Of a stretch of DNA of 64,000 nucleotides, positions 17,134 to 24,045 are shown piece after piece (the first letter of the stretch is position 1; the number at the start of each line of letters is the position of its first letter). The notes under the pieces are model-generated. The model was not told the DNA's origin. It worked only from the letters and a program-made list of their open reading frames with translations, and searched no databases. The position numbers and the translations under genes are program-made. This DNA comes from Paracoccus alcaliphilus (lineage in GTDB: Bacteria > Pseudomonadota > Alphaproteobacteria > Rhodobacterales > Rhodobacteraceae): assembly GCF_028553725.1 (NCBI RefSeq), contig NZ_CP067124.1, positions 1,994,001 through 2,058,000 of the forward strand. The letters are read 5' to 3'.

Positions 17134-18315
17134 TCATCCCAGCACCCGCATCGCCTGCGTCAACCCCTCCAGCGTCAGGGGCATCATGCGGTTCTCGAAG
17201 ATCTGGCCGATCATGGCGATGGACTGGGTATGGCGCCAATGCGGCTGTGGCACCGGGTTCAGCCAGATGTGATCGGGCCATGTCTCGCAGGCGCGGCGCA
17301 GCCACAACTCGCCGGATTCGGGGTTCCAGTGTTCATTCGCGCCACCCGGCGCCACGATCTCATATGGCGACATCGAGGCATCGCCGACGAAGATGCATTT
17401 ATAATCGCGCCCGTAACGGTGCATGACATCCCATGTCGGCGTCTGCTGGTCCCAGCGGCGGCGGTTGTCGGTCCACAGGCCTTCGTAAAGGCAGTTGTGG
17501 AAATAGAAATGCTGCATATGCCGGAATTCGGCCCGCGCGGCCGAGAACAACTCGTCCACCACCCGGACGTGATCGTCCATCGAGCCGCCCACGTCCAGAA
17601 ACAGCAGCACCTTGACCGCGTTGCGACGTTCCGGCCGCGTCTGCACGTCGATATAGCCGTGATCGGCGGTGGCGCGGATGGTGGCGGGCAGGTCCAGTTC
17701 CTCGGCCGCGCCGTGCCGCGCCCATTGCCGCAGCCGTTTCAGCGCGACCTTGATATTGCGGGTGCCCAGTTCCACGCTGTCGTCGAAATCGCGGAATTCG
17801 CGCTTGTCCCAGACCTTCACCGCGCGACGGTGGCGGCTTTCATGCTGGCCGATGCGCACGCCTTCGGGGTTATAGCCATAGGCGCCGAAGGGCGAGGTGC
17901 CGCCGGTGCCGATCCACTTGTTGCCGCCCTGATGGCGGGCCTGCTGCTCGGCCAACCGCTCGCGCAGCTTTTTCATCAGTTCCTCGAAACTGCCGCTGCC
18001 TTCGATTGCCGCCTTTTCCTCGTCGGTCAGCAGTTTCTCGGCCAGCTTTTCCAGCCATTCCTTTGGGATCGCCTGTTCAGTGACCAGCGCCTCGACCGGG
18101 ATATGCTCAAGACCCGAAAATGCCTCGGCGAAGGCGCGGTCGAAACGGTCGATATGGCGTTCGTCCTTGACCAGAACCAGCCGGGCAAAGTGATAGAACC
18201 CCTCGACCCCGTGACCGGGCAGACCCGCCGCCATTCCCCCCATCAGATCCAGCCATTCGCGCAGGCTGACGGGAACTCCTTGTCGGCGTAACCCGTCAAG
18301 GAAGGGAATGAACAT
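17134..18315 (-). CDS. VWA-domain protein, CoxE-like
   Basis: A 393-residue soluble protein with an N-terminal helical region (MFIPFLDGLRRQGVPVSLRE) and a von Willebrand A-like domain from about residue 235. The metal site DxSxS is altered to DVGGS (Asp241, Ser245), with Gly where Ser is usual. The middle contains GGTSPFGAYGYNPEGVRIG and WDKREFRDFDDSVELGTRNIKVALKRLR, which recur in the bacterial family found next to MoxR-type ATPases. No MoxR ATPase is adjacent here. The start is fixed by a TGATG overlap with the upstream 54-residue membrane protein. Confidence 0.85.
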   Translation of the reverse strand: MFIPFLDGLRRQGVPVSLREWLDLMGGMAAGLPGHGVEGFYHFARLVLVKDERHIDRFDRAFAEAFSGLEHIPVEALVTEQAIPKEWLEKLAEKLLTDEEKAAIEGSGSFEELMKKLRERLAEQQARHQGGNKWIGTGGTSPFGAYGYNPEGVRIGQHESRHRRAVKVWDKREFRDFDDSVELGTRNIKVALKRLRQWARHGAAEELDLPATIRATADHGYIDVQTRPERRNAVKVLLFLDVGGSMDDHVRVVDELFSAARAEFRHMQHFYFHNCLYEGLWTDNRRRWDQQTPTWDVMHRYGRDYKCIFVGDASMSPYEIVAPGGANEHWNPESGELWLRRACETWPDHIWLNPVPQPHWRHTQSIAMIGQIFENRMMPLTLEGLTQAMRVLG

Positions 18316-18479
18316 CAGAACATCCGCTCGATGAAGATGGTGGCGAAAAGGCCCAGAATCGCAAAGCCCAAAGCATAAGCCACGGCATATTGCGCCCGGT
18401 CGCGCCGGTTCCCCTTCAACTGGGTGGCGCGGCGCCAGCCCAGAATGGCGCCGATGACGGCTGCGGCGATAACGATCAT
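18315..18479 (-). CDS. Small two-helix membrane protein
   Basis: A 54-residue product beginning MIVIAAAVIGAILGWRRATQ, with one helix at residues 2-14, a basic loop RRATQLKGNRRDRAQ, and a second helix at 31-49, ending FIERMF. It is not a family I can name. It overlaps the VWA gene (TGATG), which implies translational coupling and perhaps a membrane anchor for that protein. The divergent neighbour is the Fur-family regulator. Confidence 0.75.
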   Translation of the reverse strand: MIVIAAAVIGAILGWRRATQLKGNRRDRAQYAVAYALGFAILGLFATIFIERMF

Positions 18480-18551
18480 GGCTGCCTCTGTAAAACCCTT
18501 CCCTTGCAGATAGACCGGACCGCCCCGCCGCGCAACCGGACTGCCCTGCGT

Positions 18552-18565
18552 CCAGTTGCAACTGG
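18552..18565. promoter_or_regulatory. Perfect 14-bp palindrome upstream of the Fur-family gene
   Basis: CCAGTTGCAACTGG is a perfect palindrome 26 nt before the start of the Fur-family gene and within the promoter region shared with the divergent membrane-protein gene. It is a plausible operator for the regulator or another dimeric protein. It does not match the classical Fur box. Confidence 0.4.
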
Positions 18566-18590
18566 CCCCGCCTTGGTGCATGAACAGGAC

Positions 18591-19016
18591 ATGACAGAGA
18601 CGCGCGCGAAACAGCTGGAAGAGGCATTGCGGGCCGCAGGCGTGCGGGTGACGCGGCAGCGCGCGGCGTTGCTGCGGGTGCTGGCCGACAGCGCCGATCA
18701 CCCCGACGCGACGGAATTGCACAGCCGGGCCGAGGCCGCGGGCGCGGGGGTGTCGCTGGCCACGGTCTATCGCACGCTGACCACCTTGCAGGCGCAGGGC
18801 GTGATCGAAAAGCTGGAATTTCAGGGCGAACCGGCCCGCTGGGAAACCGCCGACCAGCAGCATCACGATCACATGATCGACGTCGATACCGGCGAGGTGA
18901 TGGAATTCACCAGCGAAAGGATCGAGCGTCTTCAGGCCGAGATCGCCGCCGCGATGGGATACGAGATCGTCCATCACCGGATGGAACTGTATGTGCGGCG
19001 TAAACAGGCGCGCTGA
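18591..19016 (+). CDS. Fur family transcriptional regulator
   Basis: Metal-responsive repressor of the Fur/Mur/Irr group, 141 residues. A winged-helix DNA-binding half (VRVTRQRAALLRVLADS, SLATVYRTLTTLQAQGVIEKL) is followed by the dimerisation domain with the metal-binding region QQHHDHMIDVDTGEVMEF and EIVHHRMELYV. The CXXC zinc pairs of some Fur proteins are missing, as in alphaproteobacterial Fur/Mur. I cannot tell whether iron or manganese is the effector. The next gene starts one base after its stop. Confidence 0.9.
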   Translation: MTETRAKQLEEALRAAGVRVTRQRAALLRVLADSADHPDATELHSRAEAAGAGVSLATVYRTLTTLQAQGVIEKLEFQGEPARWETADQQHHDHMIDVDTGEVMEFTSERIERLQAEIAAAMGYEIVHHRMELYVRRKQAR

Positions 19017-19017
19017 G

Positions 19018-19377
19018 ATGGCCGGATTGCAGGTTTTCGACAAGATCATCTCGGATCGCGGGTCGCGCTACGCGGTGTCGGGCGGTCCTGCGCGCAACCG
19101 GGCCGAGGTGGCGGCGCTGCTGGCAAAGCTGAAATCCGCCAAGCGCTTCCAGAAGGCGACCCATCACAGCTGGGCCGCGATCCTGGAGGGAGAGCCGGTC
19201 AAGGACGATGACGGCGAAAGCGGCGCGGGGGCGCTGATTTTGCAAATGCTGGAGCGCGCCGGGCTGCACGATCATGTCGTCGTCGTGACCCGCTGGTATG
19301 GCGGCAAGCATCTGGGCGGCGATCGTTTCCGCCATGTCGCGGATGCCGTACGCCACTATCTGGCGCATCATTCCTGA
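19018..19377 (+). CDS. IMPACT/YigZ (UPF0029) family protein, short form
   Basis: A 119-residue single-domain member of the IMPACT/UPF0029 family, with HHSWAAI, DDDGESGAGALILQML and VVVTRWYGGKHLGGDRFRHV as family landmarks. Longer YigZ proteins have an additional C-terminal domain that is absent here. The molecular role in bacteria is unsettled, and related proteins modulate translation stress. It follows the Fur gene with a 1-nt gap, probably one transcript. Confidence 0.85.
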   Translation: MAGLQVFDKIISDRGSRYAVSGGPARNRAEVAALLAKLKSAKRFQKATHHSWAAILEGEPVKDDDGESGAGALILQMLERAGLHDHVVVVTRWYGGKHLGGDRFRHVADAVRHYLAHHS

Positions 19378-19379
19378 AA

Positions 19380-19690
19380 TCCGGCAGGCTGAAGTCTGGC
19401 GATGTCGCAGGCTTGGTCGGCACGGATTGCGCCGGGCTGGCTGTATCGCGATTGGCAGGATGGTCGGCTGGCGCGGGGCTGGCAAACTGTCTGGCATACG
19501 GTCCGGCTGGCAATCTGCTGGCGGAACGACAAGGGCGGGGCTGGCGCGCGGCGGCTGGCTGGCGGCCCGTGACGTTGGCTGGCTGGAAGGCTGGCTGATT
19601 TGACCGAAGTGCTGGCGGGCGTGATGCTGGCTGGCTGGTTCGGAAGGCTGGCTTGCCGCAAGGGGCTGGCTGGCTGTCTTGAGGGTTGAA
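19380..19690. repeat. Degenerate GGCTGG repeat tract
   Basis: About 310 nt without a convincing gene, in which GGCTGG or GCTGGC units recur many times at irregular spacing and cluster as GGCTGGCTGG near 19552, 19577 and 19630. All units have the same strand orientation. The opposite strand has an open frame giving Ser/Gln/Pro-rich low-complexity protein, which I take as a by-product of the repeat. AT-rich sequence follows at 19715-19760. Confidence 0.65.
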
Positions 19691-19822
19691 TAGGCGATTC
19701 GCGCGGCGGGGTCAAGAAATTTGTTTGTTTTCAAATAGTTGACTGAAACAATCAGGCAATGCAGGCCAAGTGTTTTACTCGGACTTTGGCGCGAAACGGC
19801 GATCAATCGGAAAGCAAACGAA

Positions 19823-19848
19823 AAAAGGCCCGCAGCGGCGGACCTTTT
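19823..19848 (-). terminator. Rho-independent terminator of the pseudoazurin gene
   Basis: On the minus strand the stem AAAAGGTCCGC / GCGGGCCTTTT has 11 pairs including one G-U, a CGCT loop and a run of six T. It lies 24 nt after the pseudoazurin stop. The symmetry means it could also work for plus-strand transcripts. Confidence 0.85.
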
Positions 19849-19871
19849 CATCGTGATCTGTCTGGCAGGGG

Positions 19872-20300
19872 TCAGCTGGCTTCGCGCCCCGCGCGTTCAA
19901 GGATGTCGTCAAAGCGGTTCTGCACGCCGCGCGGCATCTTTTCCGGTAGGGTGATTTCGTGGCCCTCGCCGACCTCGATCAGCATGACCATGCCCATGGC
20001 GTAATGCGGTGTGCATTTGATGCCATATATGCCTTCCTCGGTCAGGGTGACCTCCAGCTCCTGGTTGATCTTGCCCTTGATGGGCTCGGCGCCTTCGGGG
20101 GTCATCTCCTTGATGCTTTCGGCATTGTGGCTGGGATCGGTGGGGATGAACTTGATCGTATCGCCGGGGGCGACGGTCAGGAAATCGGGCTCATAGACCA
20201 TGTTTCCGGTGTCGTTGCTGTTCAGCATCTTCACTTCATGCACCTCGGCCCAGACGGGGCCGGTCAGAAGCAGCAAAGCGGTCAGGCTGCGAATAATCAT
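19872..20300 (-). CDS. pazS: Pseudoazurin
   Basis: Periplasmic type-1 blue copper protein that carries electrons, typically from cytochrome bc1 to nitrite reductase, nitrous oxide reductase or peroxidase. The 142-residue precursor has a signal peptide ending VWA at residue 18. The copper ligands are visible: His58 (PSHNAE), Cys96, His99 and Met104 (CTPHYAMGM). The spacing is exactly that of pseudoazurins. It is monocistronic. No denitrification genes are adjacent, and I did not find a convincing FNR or NNR box upstream. Confidence 0.96.
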   Translation of the reverse strand: MIIRSLTALLLLTGPVWAEVHEVKMLNSNDTGNMVYEPDFLTVAPGDTIKFIPTDPSHNAESIKEMTPEGAEPIKGKINQELEVTLTEEGIYGIKCTPHYAMGMVMLIEVGEGHEITLPEKMPRGVQNRFDDILERAGREAS

Positions 20301-20562
20301 ATGGGTTCCTCCTCTGTGTCAGACGGACGTTTCTGAGGCGGCGCGCAATTCTGTTCCATCGCCGCGACCGGACAGGGGTGCGGCGGCTGGCAGGTGGCTG
20401 GCAGCCAGAACAGAAAGAGACCAGCCCGTCGGACCGGATGCGCCATTTGACGTGACAAACAGGCTGCGTCGGACCGGATAGTGTTGAGGGCGATGCCTTC
20501 CGGCAACCCAGACTTTGGTCGCGAAACGCAGCATTTGCTGCCTGATTGGCGGTCGCATCCGG
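20301..20562. promoter_or_regulatory. Pseudoazurin upstream region with spaced direct repeats
   Basis: This gap holds the pazS promoter and the end of selB. GTCGGACCGGAT occurs at 20428-20439 and again at 20468-20479, exactly 40 bp apart. GCATCCGGTC, the inverse of part of it, lies at 20555-20564. Repeats one helical-turn multiple apart could be operators, but nothing else supports this. Confidence 0.3.
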
Positions 20563-22470
20563 TCAGAGTTTCGTGAACAGGTCCTGACGATGCGGGTTCA
20601 GCCGCCGCAGATCTCCCCGCCGCAGGGTCAGCCCGTGGCGGTCGAAGAAGTCGAGGATCTCGATGGCGACCTTGCGTCCGTTCTGGACCCGGTCGCGAAA
20701 GGCGGGGGCGCCGAACCAGCCATCGGGGCTTTCGGCGGCCAGTTCGTGCAGGATGCTGACCATCTCGGCGGTGACCTCGCGCGCGAAGAAATGGTCATGC
20801 GCGATCTGGTCGGTGCGCCCGGTCTTTTGGGTCAGCTTCAGCACCCGGCGGATCGTGCCCTCGTCGATGCCGAATTCGGTGGCGAAGTCGCGGACCCGAG
20901 GCGGGCGGAAGCGCATGTCGCCGGTCAGGGCGGGCAGGATGCGGGCAAACAGCGCCTCGTCCTCGGGCGACAGTTGCACCTCGTGATCGGGCAGGCGCAG
21001 GAAGGCACCGTCAAGGCGGATGCGCCCCTGCGCGGCCTCGTCGCGCAGAAAGGCCAGAAACGCCTCTTTCGGCAGGCGGGGTTGCAGGGCAAGGCGGGTG
21101 CGTTCGCGGCCCAGTCCGGGCAGGTCGGGCTGTTCCTCGTGCCACCGGCGCAGCGTGTCGGTCAGATCGTCGCGCAACTGCCGATGCGTCGGGGCCGACA
21201 GCGCCAGCCCGCCGATCTCGACCGCGTCGGATTGTTCCAGCACGGCATGGATCTGCGTCGTGGTCAGGCTGCGGTCGCGGGCGAAACCGGCGATATCGAC
21301 CGGAGCGACCTTTAGCAGCGCGGCCAGCGCCTGCGCCGGATCGGGGTGGGCGGCGGCAGAGATCAGCGCCAGACGTTGTGGCGTGCGGCGCTTGCGGGCC
21401 GGGCCGCGCAAATCGAGCAACCGCCCGCCGCCGATGGTGCGGCTGGACGAGGTGTCGCGCAGGATGAAGCGGTCGCCCACGGCGGCAGAGATGGGCCGGT
21501 CCAGCACGATCTGCACCGGACCCGAGGCGCCGGGCCGCAGCGGATCGCCAAGCGGCACGATCCGCGCGCCCGCTTCGACCGCGTGGCTGTGCAGGCGGGC
21601 GGGGAACCATGTGCCGATGGGTTTGGCCTCGGTGGGCAGCACGTCGAGGATCGCGTCGATCCGGTCGGTCGGCGCGTGCAGTTCGGGCGACAGGACCACA
21701 TCGCCGCGATGGATCGCCTCTTTGGTGATCGCCTCTCCGGCAAGGTTCAGCGCGCATCGCTGCCCGGCCAGACCCTCGGCGGCGGGCTGGTTCTGGGCAT
21801 GGATGCCGCGCACCCGCGCCGTCAGCCCGCGCGGCGAGACGGTGACGATATCGCCGATCGCGACACGCCCGCCCAGCACGGTGCCGGTGACCACGGTGCC
21901 GGTGCCTTGCAGGGTAAAGCTGCGATCCACGGCCAGCCGGAACAGCCCGGCATCCTGCCGCGCGGTGGTCTCGGCCTCGGCCTGAACGACGGCCTTGCGC
22001 AGGGCGTCGATGCCGCTGCCGGTCAGCGAGGAAACCGGAAAGACCGGCGCATCTCGCAGCCCGGTCGGCGCCAGCAACTGGCGCAATTGCGTTTCAACCT
22101 CGGCCAGCCGGACGTCATCGGCCAGATCGGCCTTGGTCAGTGCCACGATGCCACGGGTGATCCCCAACAGGTCCAGAATCGCCAGATGTTCGCGCGTCTG
22201 CGGCATCACCCCATCGTCGGCGGCCACGATCAGCAGCGCCAGATCAATCCCGCCCGCCCCGGCCAGCATGGTGTGGATCAGGCGCTCATGCCCCGGCACA
22301 TCGACAAATCCGGTGATCGCGCCGCCCCCCAGATCGGCATAAGCAAAGCCCAGGTCGATGGTGATGCCGCGCGATTTCTCCTCGGCCAGCCGGTCGGTAT
22401 CGGTGCCGGTCAGCGCCTTGATCAGCGCGGTCTTGCCGTGGTCGATATGGCCTGCGGTTCCGACGATCAT
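20563..22470 (-). CDS. selB: Selenocysteine-specific elongation factor SelB
   Basis: GTPase that brings selenocysteinyl-tRNA to UGA codons followed by a SECIS hairpin. The 635-residue protein begins with the G1 motif GTAGHIDHGKT (residues 4-14), then DRLAEEKSRGITIDLGF, DVPGHE and TKAD, followed by EF-Tu-like domains II and III (GTGTVVTGTVL). The C-terminal half has the tandem winged helices that bind SECIS RNA, for example PPRVRDFATEFGIDEGTIRRVL and GRKVAIEILDFFDRHGLT. It is divergent from selD. selA and the selC tRNA are not in the window. Confidence 0.96.
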   Translation of the reverse strand: MIVGTAGHIDHGKTALIKALTGTDTDRLAEEKSRGITIDLGFAYADLGGGAITGFVDVPGHERLIHTMLAGAGGIDLALLIVAADDGVMPQTREHLAILDLLGITRGIVALTKADLADDVRLAEVETQLRQLLAPTGLRDAPVFPVSSLTGSGIDALRKAVVQAEAETTARQDAGLFRLAVDRSFTLQGTGTVVTGTVLGGRVAIGDIVTVSPRGLTARVRGIHAQNQPAAEGLAGQRCALNLAGEAITKEAIHRGDVVLSPELHAPTDRIDAILDVLPTEAKPIGTWFPARLHSHAVEAGARIVPLGDPLRPGASGPVQIVLDRPISAAVGDRFILRDTSSSRTIGGGRLLDLRGPARKRRTPQRLALISAAAHPDPAQALAALLKVAPVDIAGFARDRSLTTTQIHAVLEQSDAVEIGGLALSAPTHRQLRDDLTDTLRRWHEEQPDLPGLGRERTRLALQPRLPKEAFLAFLRDEAAQGRIRLDGAFLRLPDHEVQLSPEDEALFARILPALTGDMRFRPPRVRDFATEFGIDEGTIRRVLKLTQKTGRTDQIAHDHFFAREVTAEMVSILHELAAESPDGWFGAPAFRDRVQNGRKVAIEILDFFDRHGLTLRRGDLRRLNPHRQDLFTKL

Positions 22471-22613
22471 GGGATTTCCTTCAGCTTGCAGCCGGACATA
22501 TCTGATAGCGACAAAGCCGCGCAGTGTCTAACCCCCCCGCGGGGACGGTGGACGCCCGCGCAGGCTTTGCTAAGCTGCCCCGGAACAAACGCAATCTGAC
22601 CCGTGAGGCCGAT

Positions 22614-23678
22614 ATGACCCCGTCTGACCAGCAACAAGAGCCGCGCCTGACCTCCCTTGCCCATGGGGGCGGTTGCGGTTGCAAGATCGCGCCGGGGCTG
22701 CTGTCGGGCATCCTGCGCGACACGCGGGCAATGCCCATCCCCGAGGCGCTGCTGGTCGGCATCGAGACCTCGGACGACGCGGCGGTTTACCTGCTGAACG
22801 AGACGCAGGCGCTGGTGGCGACGACCGATTTCTTCATGCCGGTGGTCGATGATCCGCATGATTTCGGGCGCATCGCCGCCACCAATGCGATCAGCGACGT
22901 CTATGCGATGGGGGCCACGCCGATCATGGCGCTGGCGCTGGTGGGGATGCCGATCAACGTGCTGTCGCCCGAAACCATCGGCCGGGTGCTGGATGGCGGC
23001 GCCTCGATCTGTCGCGAGGCCGGGATTCCCATCGCGGGTGGCCACAGCATCGATTCGGTCGAGCCGATCTATGGGCTGGTGGCGATGGGTCTGGTCGATC
23101 CGGCGCTGCTGAAGAAGAACAGCGGCGCGCGTCCCGGCGATGTGCTGGTGCTGGGCAAGCCGCTTGGCGTCGGGGTCATGTCGGCGGCGCTGAAACAGGG
23201 TGCGCTGGATCCTGCGGGCTATGCGCGGATGATCGACACCACCACGCGGCTGAACCGCCCCGGCCCGGAACTGGCGCGGCTGGAGGGCGTGCATGCCCTG
23301 ACCGACGTGACCGGCTTCGGTCTGGGCGGCCATGCGCTGGAGATGGCGCGCGGCTCGGGCAGCGATCTGGCGCTGGACTGGCGCGCGGTGCCGCTGCTGG
23401 AAGGCGTGCGCGATCTGGCCGAACGGGGATTTGTCACCGGCGCCTCGGGTCGCAACTGGGCCAGCTATGGTCAGGGGATCGCGCTGTCAGCCGATATGTC
23501 CGAACTGGATCGCGCCCTGCTGAGCGATCCGCAGACCAGTGGCGGGCTGCTGGTCGCCTGCGCCCCCGATGCGGTCGATCAGGTGCTGGGCATCTTTGCC
23601 GCGCAGGGTTTCGCCGCTGCAGCGCCCATCGGGCAGATCCTCGACCGCTCGGATACCCCGCGCGTCATTCTGCGATAG
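22614..23678 (+). CDS. selD: Selenide, water dikinase (selenophosphate synthetase)
   Basis: Makes selenophosphate from selenide and ATP for selenocysteine and selenouridine synthesis. The 354-residue protein has the catalytic glycine-rich motif HGGGCGCKIAP with Cys21 at the position that is Cys or Sec in the family and Lys24. It also has TSDDAAVY, TTDFFMPVVDDPHDFGRIAATNAISDVYAMGA and GGHSIDS. This copy uses Cys, encoded TGC. The chosen ATG at 22614 gives the normal length. An open frame extends 30 codons further upstream but lacks family sequence. The 3' end overlaps the convergent DUF1850 gene by 14 nt. Confidence 0.96.
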   Translation: MTPSDQQQEPRLTSLAHGGGCGCKIAPGLLSGILRDTRAMPIPEALLVGIETSDDAAVYLLNETQALVATTDFFMPVVDDPHDFGRIAATNAISDVYAMGATPIMALALVGMPINVLSPETIGRVLDGGASICREAGIPIAGGHSIDSVEPIYGLVAMGLVDPALLKKNSGARPGDVLVLGKPLGVGVMSAALKQGALDPAGYARMIDTTTRLNRPGPELARLEGVHALTDVTGFGLGGHALEMARGSGSDLALDWRAVPLLEGVRDLAERGFVTGASGRNWASYGQGIALSADMSELDRALLSDPQTSGGLLVACAPDAVDQVLGIFAAQGFAAAAPIGQILDRSDTPRVILR

Positions 23679-24045
23679 GATCGCTGCAATCCCCGGCCTG
23701 CCACAGGCGCAGCGGTTCCGAAGCGCTGCGCCCCAATTCGTGACAGATTGCCCCGGCGCACAGGGTCCAGCCGCCGTCCGTGGCGCCCGAGGCGGCCAGA
23801 AACACCTGCTTTTGCGGCGGCAGATCGACGCTGAAGCGCCAGCCATCGCTGACGCGGCGGGCATGGTCGGGAATCTCGACCCCGGCGCCGGGTCCGACGA
23901 CGAAGGCCTCGACCGGGTGCAGGCCTTCGGGGTCGGCCTGCCAGCGTTCCTCCCACGTGGTGCGGGTGACGGAATGGGTCCAGCGCAGCGTGAACTGGTC
24001 GGCGGCCAGCGCCATGATCGCGCCCGCCGCCGCGATGCAGATCAT
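23665..24045 (-). CDS. DUF1850 protein linked to TAXI-TRAP transporter
   Basis: A 126-residue DUF1850 protein with an N-terminal signal or anchor (MICIAAAGAIMALAA) and a small beta-rich domain (FTLRWTHSVTRTTWEERW, GAGVEIPD, WTLCAG). Genes of this family are regularly found next to TAXI-type TRAP transporters, as here, where its start overlaps the stop of the fused permease (ATGA). It may be a periplasmic accessory to uptake. The function is unproven. Confidence 0.8.
   Translation of the reverse strand: MICIAAAGAIMALAADQFTLRWTHSVTRTTWEERWQADPEGLHPVEAFVVGPGAGVEIPDHARRVSDGWRFSVDLPPQKQVFLAASGATDGGWTLCAGAICHELGRSASEPLRLWQAGDCSDPIAE

Noticed and set aside
18907..19851. Minus-strand open frame giving a Ser/Gln/Pro-rich protein through the GGCTGG tract
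   Set aside because: It overlaps the Fur and IMPACT genes antisense, and its composition follows from the nucleotide repeat. Kept only as a repeat tract.
20446..20459. TTTGACGTGACAAA upstream of pseudoazurin as an FNR or NNR box
   Set aside because: The half-sites are separated by two bases instead of four, so it does not fit TTGAT-N4-ATCAA or TTGAC-N4-GTCAA.
22471..22613. selC (tRNA-Sec) between selB and selD
   Set aside because: No 95-nt cloverleaf with a TCA anticodon or T-loop sequence. Only a loose CAAAGCC/GGCTTTG inverted repeat is present.
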